From: JAAYAN01 sp964437215
GTDB taxonomy: Bacteria > Bacteroidota > Ignavibacteria > Ignavibacteriales > Melioribacteraceae
DNA length: 6,521 bases
Direction of reading: 5' to 3'
NCBI GenBank assembly: GCA_964437215.1
Contig: CAYTFZ010000125.1
Location: 1 to 6,521 of the forward strand
The notes beneath the pieces were generated by a model. The model was not told the DNA's origin. It was given only the letters and a program-made list of their open reading frames with translations, and did not search any database. Position 1 is the stretch's first letter; every line of letters begins with the position of its first letter. Shown here in pieces: positions 1 through 6,521 of this stretch. The position numbers and the translations under genes are program-made.

Positions 1-103
1 AATATTATTTGTTTGCTGTGCAAAATAATCAATAATGAATTCAAAAAAAATATTATATTCGATTGCTTTAATTGTGACTGAAAAATAATTATAAAACTTT
101 AAT

Positions 104-108
104 GGGGA
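104..108 (+). promoter_or_regulatory. Ribosome-binding site for the A2M-family gene
   Basis: GGGGA lies four bases before the ATG at 113 and is the only purine-rich, G-containing block in an otherwise A/T leader. The spacing is short but workable. Because the same frame has a stop at 92-94, this site and the ATG at 113 define the start, which also places a proper signal peptide at the N terminus. Confidence 0.6.
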
Positions 109-112
109 ATTA

Positions 113-178
113 ATGAAAACGGGTAAAATTGTTCAGTTTATAATTGTGTTATTCATTTCTGCAAATCTGCAATTTGCG
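113..178 (+). other. Signal peptide coding segment (residues 1-22)
   Basis: The N terminus has Lys at positions 2 and 5, then a hydrophobic core (residues 9-15, FIIVLFI) and a likely signal peptidase I cut after LQFA, leaving Gln23 as the first mature residue. An 'AQ' cut is common in exported Bacteroidota proteins. The Gln at -3 is not ideal, so the exact cut is uncertain; a cut after Ala17 is an alternative. No Cys is present in the region, so lipoprotein processing is excluded. The protein is expected in the periplasm or outside the cell. Confidence 0.8.
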
Positions 179-3100
179 CAAACCGGAACAACTGAGTATT
201 ACAAAGATAAGTGGGCAAAACTTTCTTATTTGTATGATTTATCTGACCATAACGCCGCGCGGAAAATCCTTTCTGAAATAAAAAGCGTGGCATCTAAAAA
301 CAAAGATTATCAGCAATTGCTTAAGGCATTTCAATACGAAATTGCAACTTCGAATAAAAAAGGAAGTTTTTTAGATCAATATTCACTTATCAATCAAATT
401 GAAAATGAAATTAAAAAAACTTCTTTCCCGGTAAATGCAGTTCTGCAAAACTATCTTGCCGAAATTTATATTAAAGTTTATCAGAATGAGAATTTTATAA
501 ATCCAAAGGAAGAAAAATTTAAACATTTCAATTCATTATCGAAAACGGAATATTTGAAGTTTATAGATTCTCTGTTTCAAGTTTCCTTAAAAGAGGAAGA
601 TAAACTTAAAAACATTCCATCTTCCGAATACACTGAAATCCTTTTTGATAAAGAGAATATTAGCTATTACCCTTCCCTTTTTGATATTCTTTCACATTGC
701 CTGCTAAAATTTTACTTAAATAACGAAAACGAAGTAAACAACGAGGATTTGTTTTTATTTGCCGATTCAACTTACTTAATGCCGCACCAGCAATTTTTAA
801 AACTAAAGATAAATGATACACCGCATTTTTCTATCAGGAATAAAGCTGCAAAGCTGCTGCAAAGATTAACATCTGCACATAACGAAACAAGAAATTACAC
901 TGCCTTATTAAATCTTGAACTAACAAGAATAAATGCTTTGTATAAGTGGAGTGTTTTCATAAATAAAAAAGTTTTCCTTGAAAAATCATATAAAGAACTT
1001 GAAGAGTATTTTAGCAGAAGAACTAACTCAAAATTTCTTTTGCTTGATATTTCAAGATATTACAGTTCAAGAAATATTGATAATAAATATGATTTGCCAA
1101 ATTCTCTAAAATATGCTATTGAAGCAGAAAAGTGTGACTCTACAAAGATTTTACAGGGTGAACTTAAAAGAATAAGAAACTTTATTTTTTCCACAAGTTT
1201 TTCAGTTGAAACTGAAAAATATAATTTGCCTGATAAACCTTTCAGACTGCTGGTTAAATATAAAAATGTTAAAAACTTATACCTAAGAATCATAAAAAAT
1301 GATGACATGATGAAATCTTTTTTTGCAGAAAAAGTTGGTTCAAGCGAGAATGGCATCTATAGATTTTTGCGATTTTTTAAATCAGAGAATTACCATTTAC
1401 CAATATTTAACGACTATCAATCCCACTCAACAGAGATAATGATTCAACCTCTACCTTTAGGCGATTATATTTTATTGTTTTCTGAAACAGATGATTTTTC
1501 TGGAGCTACTAATAATATTTTAAATGTATCTATTACAAATATTGATTTTGTAAAAATTGATGAAGATGAAACAAATTTATATTTGTTTACTGATAGAGAA
1601 ACTGGCGCACCTCTTAATAAAGTGCTCATCAAAAGTGATAATTATTTAAATTTGACAAACAATGATGGGATAATAGAAATTACCAGAGATGAAATATTAG
1701 GCGATAAAAAATATACTGCCTACTATAAAGATGATAAGATTGTTTTTGATATTAAAACGCCATATTATAACCACAAAGAGAAAATTGACACAAACATTCG
1801 AACTACTTTTTATACTGATAGAGCAATTTATAGACCAGGACAAACCGTTAAATTTAAAGGAATTCAAAGTATTGAGATAAGAAATGGCGAAAAAACAATA
1901 ACAAAAAACAAAGAAACAAAAATAACCTTATTTAATACCAAAAGTGAAGGGATTGCTGATATTACTTTAACAATTAATGAATACGGTTCATTTAGCGGTG
2001 AATTTATTTTACCGTTGAACGGATTAACTGGTAGATATGAAATAGGAGACATGTACGGTGCAAAAGACTTTAAAGTTGAAGAATACAAGAAACCAACATT
2101 TCAAGTTACAATTAATAGAATAGAAGAGCATTATGCATTAGGAGATAGTATTAGAATAGTTGGAACTGTTGAATCTTTTTCTGGTGAAAGCGTACAAAAC
2201 TTTAAACTTGTTTATAATATTTCAGAAAATACAAGATATAAAGAAGAAATAGCAGATGTTTTGAAAAAATTCAAAGATGATAAAATTACTGATACAACAA
2301 TTATTAAGAATGATGGGACATTTTGTTTTTCTTTCTCTTCAAATAAAATGTACAAGGATTTAATGGATGAAATTTTTTACAACATTAGTGTAGATGTTAC
2401 AAACTTAACTGGAGAAACGATATCAGGAACTATTAATTTAAGAGTACCAAAAGAAATGAAAAACGAAATACATTTTCAAATTCCTAATTATGTTTTTAAC
2501 GATACAACCAAATTTATGTTGAATTTAAATCAATTTACAAAAATTGAAAATAAGGTAAAAATCATAATCCATCAATATGAAGATTTTAAAAGACCTTTCA
2601 GAGATAGGCTTTGGTCAAAACCAGATACAACCTATTATGGAGAAGATTTTTACCTTAAATATTTTCCATACGATGTGTATTGGGATGAAAATGAAGATAA
2701 TAATCTTAAAATTATAAAAACAGTTTTAGATACCAATATTACATACATTGATTATACTGAGTTGGGTTTACTAAAGAATAAAAAACTAAAAAACGGAATA
2801 TATTCTGTTACATTCATTGATAGCTATCATAATTCAACAATTAAAAAATACTTCAGGTATTTTAATCTTGAAGAGAATAAACTAGCCGAGAATATTTTTA
2901 TTTGGATAAATGAGAATATTCCCAAAGTTATTCCAGGCAAATCTGCTAAAATATTTGTTGGGAGTTCGTTAAAAAACATTAATATGTTTTATACAATAAG
3001 CAACAAAGACAGTATTATTCAAATGAAGTGGGTAAATCTTAAAGATAGCATAAGTACTATAGAAATTCCTTTCCCTGCTAATGAAAAATCACCGCTTATT

Positions 3101-6100
3101 GTTAATTTCTTCTCAAATAATTTTAACCAGAATTATAGAAATGTAATTTCATTAATTCCAGACCTGGAAACCAAAAAGAATGAAATAAAAATAAAATATG
3201 AATCTTTTAGAAATTTACTTAATCCGGGAAGTACAGAAATTTGGAAACTAAAAGTTTTTAATAAAGATGATGACAAACCCGTTTCCGCAGAAGTACTTGC
3301 GGGATTATATGACGCATCCTTGGATGATTTTATTCCGAATATATGGTATAAACCATGGTTTGGTTATTTTAATAATAATTATTATCCAAGATTAAGTTCA
3401 TTTACATATAAGACAATAAAAAGTTACAATAGATATGATTATTATCAAACCGATAGATGGCATTCATATATCAATAGACAGAAAATTTTGAATATACCAT
3501 ATTTTAAATTTCTTGATGATATAAATACATTTTATAATTTATATAAAGAAGATTGCAATGTTGTATTAATTGACGTAGAAAGTGGTAAAGGATTTTGCGG
3601 AATAAAAGGAAGAATTATTAATTATAAAACAAAAAGAGGGATTAGTAATGTCAAAATATCTATTGAAGATGGGACATTACAAACTTTTTCAAACAATTTT
3701 GGATATTTTACTTTATTTAATATAAAAGAAGGCAATAATAATATATATTTTGAAAAAGATGGATTCTATACTGTTAAGTTAAGTAATATTATTTTTACCA
3801 ATGACAAAGTTACTAATTATTATATCCCTTTAACAATAAAGGAAAAGAATGAAAAACCAATTATAACAGGTCAGGCGCTTGGGCAAAAGCAAGCAATAAA
3901 CCAGCAATTAGTATCAAATACAATTAAAAATATTGTATCTTCAGAAAGAGAAGAAGATTCTGATTATTCAGCCGCTGATGCCCTTTCACGATTACCCGGT
4001 GTTTCTTTAATGAATGGGGATCAGACTGTAATTAGAGGTGTTGACGCAAAATTAAATCAAGTTTTAATTAATGGTGTTGCAATGCCAAACACCGAAATAA
4101 GCGAACAGGAACTTGATAACTTAAGTGCGATTCAATCCCGCCAAAACCTGCAGGAAACCGCGTTTTTCTATCCTCATATTGAAACGGATGAAAACGGCGA
4201 GGCAACAATAACTTTCACAGTTCCCGAAGCTCTTACGAAATGGAAATTCCAGAGTATCGCCCACACAAAAGATTTGAAGTTTGCATATAAAATGGCGTAC
4301 GCTATTACTCAAAAAACATTGATGATAAAACCAAATCCGCCAAGGTTTTTACGTGCCGGAGATACAGTAATTTTCTCTGCAAATTTAAGCAATATCTCTA
4401 AAGAAAATCTTACCGGCGTTGCTTCATTAAACTTAATTGACGCCTCAAACGATAAACCTATTGATGCACTTTTCGGTAACGCAAATCCTGCAATAAGATT
4501 TTCAGCCGATTCAGGTCAGACAATCCTTGTTGATTGGGTTCTTAAAGTTCCAGAAGATTTTGACGGTGAATTAATTTATGAAGTGAAAGCCGCCGCTGGA
4601 AATTATACCGACGGCGAAAGAAACTCTTTACCGGTTTTACCGAATAAATTTTATGTAATTGAAACTAAACCGTTTGTTGTAAACGGCAACGAGACAAAAA
4701 GCATAACTTTCGATTCGTTCAAAGAAAATAATTCTCCAACGCGGCAGAATATAAATTATTCGTTCGATTACACCACGAATTCTTTCTGGTATGTGATTAA
4801 ATCACTGCCCTATTTAATGGAATTTCCGCACGAATGTGCCGAGCAAATGTTTGCAAGATATTATTCCAACGCTGTAGCTTCGCAGGTATTAAAGAAAATA
4901 CCAAATATTAAAAACATAATTGCAGATAAAAATTCGGAGATTGTAAAATATCAATTAGCAAACAATCCGAAACTGAAATCAACTTTGCTTGAAGAAACCC
5001 CATGGAAAGTTGAAAATTCCAAAAATAATTTTTCGGTTTTATTAGATTCGGTTAAAATCAATTCCGAGCTTGCAAGAGTTGAAAAAAGACTAATTGATAT
5101 GTGTGAAAACGACGGCGGATTTCCCTGGTTTAAAGGAATGCAAACCAGTTATTATGTTTCGCAGCATATTCTTACAGGGTTCGGCAAACTCAGGAAATCC
5201 GGTTTCATTGATATTGAAAAGAAAGGTTTAAAAAGCATAATAACAAACGGGTTGAATTATCTCGATAAAAATAAAAACCAGCGTTACTGGGAGCAGAAAA
5301 ACAACGAAAAAGACAAATATTTCTATGCCGATGAATTTATTAGTTATCTCTATTGCCGCAGTTATTTTAAGGATATTAAAATCAATGAACAATATGATTT
5401 CAAAATAGAAGAGATTCTCGATTCGTTAAAATTTAATAAATGGAATTCGTTAATGTGCAACGGAATGAAAGCAATAGTTCTTTCGCGATACGATAAAAAA
5501 GATAAAGCGCTCGCTATTCTCGATTCAATAAAAATCAGAGCAGAGTACGATTACGACAGTTCGATGTATTTCAGCAATTATAATGAATATTATTGGTATT
5601 CAGCCCCGATTGAAACACAGGCTTTGATTTTGAGCGCATTTAAAGAAATAACTAACGATGTAAAAACTGTCTCACGGATGCAGACCTGGCTAATCAAACA
5701 GCATAAAAACAGTTCGTGGCAAACTACAAAAGCTACAACCGAAGCAATTTCCGCTTTGTTAATGAATAATGAAAACTGGCTGATTGAATCAACTCCACCG
5801 GAAATTAAAATAGGCAATGACACTTACACTTCTGAAAATGTTAAAAATCTTTATTCCGATGAAGCAATGGGTAAACTTACTCTTACTTGGGAAAATAAAG
5901 AAATAAACAAATCTTTAGCTGATGTTACCGTAACAAATAAGAATGATTACCCCGGTTTTGGCGGATTATTTTGGCAGTACTATGATAATTACGAAAACAT
6001 AGACACCTCCAAATCGAATACATTTAAAATTAAAAAGCAGATATTCCGAAAGAGTTTTAACTCGACAGAATTTACTCCGTTGACTGCAAAAGATACGCTC

Positions 6101-6433
6101 AATCAAGGAGAAAAAGTGTTAGTACGCTTGACCATAAAAAGCGAAATCCCTGTAGATTTTATTCACATTAAAGATAACCGCGCCCCGGGTTTCGAACCGA
6201 TTGATGTAATTTCCGGAATGAATTACGGAGGCGGACTAAGATATTATAAAAGCACTCGTGATGCTTCAACTAATTTTTATATTGATTATCTGCCTTCGGG
6301 GCAATACGCAATTGAATTTGAATTACGCGCTACCCACAGAGGAGTTTTCTCAGGAGGAATTACTACAATCCAGTCAATGTACGCACCCGAAAACAGCGCT
6401 CATGCAAATTCGCCGAAAGTGAATATAAAATAG
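113..6433 (+). CDS. Exported alpha-2-macroglobulin family protein with thioester motif and inserted TonB-receptor-like N-terminal module
   Basis: A2M-family proteins trap proteases: cleavage of a bait region triggers a conformational change and exposes an internal Cys-Gln thioester that bonds covalently to the attacker. Seen here in order: signal peptide 1-22; helical region 24-370; MG2 signature TDRAIYRPGQTVKFKG (568-583); MG3 start VEEYKKPTF (655-663); MG6-like AEVLAGLYDASLD (1059-1071); aromatic-rich linker; carboxypeptidase-regulatory-like domain 1161-1243; plug-like segment 1249-1329; A2M domain from about 1338 with QETAFFYPH, VPEALTKWKFQS and PRFLRAGD (1410-1417); thioester CAEQ (1575-1578); GGFPWFKG (1668-1675) in the alpha-alpha toroid; C-terminal MG domains ending near MYAPE. 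The start is fixed by the GGGGA site and an in-frame TAA at 92-94. There is no lipobox Cys, unlike the E. coli YfhM lipoprotein, and no recognisable type IX sorting domain. At 2106 residues it is longer than YfhM-type proteins, partly because of the insert. The family call is firm; actual protease trapping and the cell location are inferred. Confidence 0.95.
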   Translation: MKTGKIVQFIIVLFISANLQFAQTGTTEYYKDKWAKLSYLYDLSDHNAARKILSEIKSVASKNKDYQQLLKAFQYEIATSNKKGSFLDQYSLINQIENEIKKTSFPVNAVLQNYLAEIYIKVYQNENFINPKEEKFKHFNSLSKTEYLKFIDSLFQVSLKEEDKLKNIPSSEYTEILFDKENISYYPSLFDILSHCLLKFYLNNENEVNNEDLFLFADSTYLMPHQQFLKLKINDTPHFSIRNKAAKLLQRLTSAHNETRNYTALLNLELTRINALYKWSVFINKKVFLEKSYKELEEYFSRRTNSKFLLLDISRYYSSRNIDNKYDLPNSLKYAIEAEKCDSTKILQGELKRIRNFIFSTSFSVETEKYNLPDKPFRLLVKYKNVKNLYLRIIKNDDMMKSFFAEKVGSSENGIYRFLRFFKSENYHLPIFNDYQSHSTEIMIQPLPLGDYILLFSETDDFSGATNNILNVSITNIDFVKIDEDETNLYLFTDRETGAPLNKVLIKSDNYLNLTNNDGIIEITRDEILGDKKYTAYYKDDKIVFDIKTPYYNHKEKIDTNIRTTFYTDRAIYRPGQTVKFKGIQSIEIRNGEKTITKNKETKITLFNTKSEGIADITLTINEYGSFSGEFILPLNGLTGRYEIGDMYGAKDFKVEEYKKPTFQVTINRIEEHYALGDSIRIVGTVESFSGESVQNFKLVYNISENTRYKEEIADVLKKFKDDKITDTTIIKNDGTFCFSFSSNKMYKDLMDEIFYNISVDVTNLTGETISGTINLRVPKEMKNEIHFQIPNYVFNDTTKFMLNLNQFTKIENKVKIIIHQYEDFKRPFRDRLWSKPDTTYYGEDFYLKYFPYDVYWDENEDNNLKIIKTVLDTNITYIDYTELGLLKNKKLKNGIYSVTFIDSYHNSTIKKYFRYFNLEENKLAENIFIWINENIPKVIPGKSAKIFVGSSLKNINMFYTISNKDSIIQMKWVNLKDSISTIEIPFPANEKSPLIVNFFSNNFNQNYRNVISLIPDLETKKNEIKIKYESFRNLLNPGSTEIWKLKVFNKDDDKPVSAEVLAGLYDASLDDFIPNIWYKPWFGYFNNNYYPRLSSFTYKTIKSYNRYDYYQTDRWHSYINRQKILNIPYFKFLDDINTFYNLYKEDCNVVLIDVESGKGFCGIKGRIINYKTKRGISNVKISIEDGTLQTFSNNFGYFTLFNIKEGNNNIYFEKDGFYTVKLSNIIFTNDKVTNYYIPLTIKEKNEKPIITGQALGQKQAINQQLVSNTIKNIVSSEREEDSDYSAADALSRLPGVSLMNGDQTVIRGVDAKLNQVLINGVAMPNTEISEQELDNLSAIQSRQNLQETAFFYPHIETDENGEATITFTVPEALTKWKFQSIAHTKDLKFAYKMAYAITQKTLMIKPNPPRFLRAGDTVIFSANLSNISKENLTGVASLNLIDASNDKPIDALFGNANPAIRFSADSGQTILVDWVLKVPEDFDGELIYEVKAAAGNYTDGERNSLPVLPNKFYVIETKPFVVNGNETKSITFDSFKENNSPTRQNINYSFDYTTNSFWYVIKSLPYLMEFPHECAEQMFARYYSNAVASQVLKKIPNIKNIIADKNSEIVKYQLANNPKLKSTLLEETPWKVENSKNNFSVLLDSVKINSELARVEKRLIDMCENDGGFPWFKGMQTSYYVSQHILTGFGKLRKSGFIDIEKKGLKSIITNGLNYLDKNKNQRYWEQKNNEKDKYFYADEFISYLYCRSYFKDIKINEQYDFKIEEILDSLKFNKWNSLMCNGMKAIVLSRYDKKDKALAILDSIKIRAEYDYDSSMYFSNYNEYYWYSAPIETQALILSAFKEITNDVKTVSRMQTWLIKQHKNSSWQTTKATTEAISALLMNNENWLIESTPPEIKIGNDTYTSENVKNLYSDEAMGKLTLTWENKEINKSLADVTVTNKNDYPGFGGLFWQYYDNYENIDTSKSNTFKIKKQIFRKSFNSTEFTPLTAKDTLNQGEKVLVRLTIKSEIPVDFIHIKDNRAPGFEPIDVISGMNYGGGLRYYKSTRDASTNFYIDYLPSGQYAIEFELRATHRGVFSGGITTIQSMYAPENSAHANSPKVNIK
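3593..3841 (+). other. Carboxypeptidase-regulatory-like beta-sandwich domain (residues about 1161-1243)
   Basis: The pattern is the usual one for this fold: G-x-V/I-K-G-R-I-I at the start (1163-1169), 'GISNVKISI', an aromatic 'NFGYFTLFNI' segment, then 'NNIYFEKDGFYTV' and an alternating hydrophobic end. In Bacteroidota this roughly 80-residue domain commonly precedes the plug of outer-membrane TonB-dependent receptors, and here too it is followed by a plug-like segment. No catalytic role is expected for this domain. It follows an aromatic-rich linker and two Cys residues (1148, 1162) that could pair. This DNA is among the most AT-rich of the gene. Confidence 0.75.
3857..4099 (+). other. Half-length TonB-dependent receptor plug-like segment (residues about 1249-1329)
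   Basis: Residues 1253-1276 (GQ..GQ.QAINQQ..SNTI.N.VS) followed by ADALSRLPGVSL (1288-1299), VIRGVD (1306-1311) and NQVLINGVAMP (1315-1325) match, in order and spacing, the first half of the plug of TonB-dependent receptors that carry an N-terminal carboxypeptidase-regulatory domain. The second half of the plug and the whole beta-barrel are absent; about a dozen residues later the A2M domain begins. A working transporter plug is therefore unlikely. A structural or binding role, or a role as protease-sensitive bait, is inference. Related A2M proteins in Bacteroidota that I recall carry a SusC-like version at this place, so it is probably a real domain and not an assembly artefact. Confidence 0.75.
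4835..4846 (+). other. Thioester motif Cys-Ala-Glu-Gln (C1575-Q1578)
   Basis: The CxEQ motif of thioester-containing A2M and complement-type proteins is intact, in the context FPHECAEQMFARYY. Cys1575 and Gln1578 would form the internal beta-cysteinyl-gamma-glutamyl thioester. The motif is at the start of the helical toroid domain, about 90 residues before GGFPWF, as expected for the Bacteroidota members of the family. Many family members have lost the Cys or Gln; this one has not, which supports a covalent-trapping mechanism. Confidence 0.92.
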
Positions 6434-6439
6434 AGAAAA

Positions 6440-6476
6440 AAACCTTTAAAAAAACTTGTTTCTTTCTTAAAGGTTT
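6440..6476. terminator. Intergenic hairpin, likely transcription terminator, possibly bidirectional
   Basis: A perfect 10-bp inverted repeat, AAACCTTTAA (6440-6449) and TTAAAGGTTT (6467-6476), starts six bases after the stop codon. Three further A-T pairs are possible inside the loop. On the + strand it is followed by GGGTTTGAATATTTT, only a weak U-tract. On the - strand it is followed by TTTTCTC, part of a run of seven T. It can end the A2M transcript, but it looks better built for a transcript coming from the right. Confidence 0.55.
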
Positions 6477-6521
6477 GGGTTTGAATATTTTGAGTTTCTA
6501 TCTTATTTTCTAACCTTAAAG

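Noticed and set aside
12..24. Small inverted repeat TTTGC-TGT-GCAAA
   Set aside because: A five-base stem with a three-base loop and no U-tract; too weak to call a terminator or operator.
1..81. Open frame from the left edge ending at TGA 79-81 (and a shorter one ending at TAA 33-35), possible 3' end of an upstream gene
   Set aside because: Only 26 and 10 codons; the longer one has an odd Cys-rich composition and neither resembles a known C terminus. It cannot be told from chance in AT-rich DNA.
63..91. Possible promoter TTGCTT - 17 bases - TAATTA
   Set aside because: Such matches are expected by chance in this A/T leader, and the Bacteroidota-type TTTG / TAnnTTTG pair is not found at proper spacing.
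102..113. Minimal upstream ORF ATG-GGG-AAT-TAA touching the main start codon
   Set aside because: Three codons with no ribosome-binding site of its own; the G block is better explained as the ribosome-binding site of the main gene.
3857..4099. Chimeric assembly joining a TonB receptor to an A2M gene
   Set aside because: The frame is continuous on both sides, the A2M order before and after the insert is complete, and similar plug-bearing A2M proteins are recalled from Bacteroidota. Read coverage over the junction would settle it.
1060..5823. Four open frames of 63-98 codons on the - strand inside the gene
   Set aside because: They lie antisense to well-recognised A2M domains, have no ribosome-binding sites or family likeness, and are shadows of the real frame.

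Overview
The window is almost entirely one protein-coding gene on the + strand (113-6433, 2106 codons). It encodes an exported alpha-2-macroglobulin (A2M)-family protein with an intact Cys-Ala-Glu-Gln thioester motif. The sequence style points to the Bacteroidota/Ignavibacteriota (FCB) side of the bacteria. The DNA is AT-rich, there is a 'FAQ'-type signal peptide end, and the N-terminal helical region, MG2 motif, thioester-domain spacer and C-terminal 'MYAPE' motif all resemble the large A2M proteins I know from that group. I cannot name a genus.

Layout: 1-112 is an AT-rich leader with a GGGGA ribosome-binding site just before the ATG. The protein then runs: signal peptide (residues 1-22); helical N-terminal region (about 24-370); macroglobulin (MG)-type beta domains, including a clear MG2 signature at 568-583 and an MG6-like segment at about 1030-1072; an aromatic-rich linker (1073-1144); a carboxypeptidase-regulatory-like beta-sandwich (about 1161-1243); a half-length TonB-receptor plug-like segment (about 1249-1329); the A2M domain (about 1338-1430); the thioester domain (about 1540-1890, C1575/Q1578); and C-terminal MG domains. 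A hairpin at 6440-6476 follows the stop codon. Its U-tract is better on the - strand, which suggests that a convergent gene ends just beyond or at the right edge.

The most unusual point is that the regulatory-like plus plug-like pair, normally the front end of an outer-membrane TonB-dependent receptor, sits in the slot just before the A2M domain, where A2M proteins carry the protease bait region. No receptor barrel follows; the reading frame passes straight into A2M. The base composition also changes along the gene: the central part is markedly more AT-rich than both ends. No RNA genes, mobile elements or CRISPR arrays were seen.
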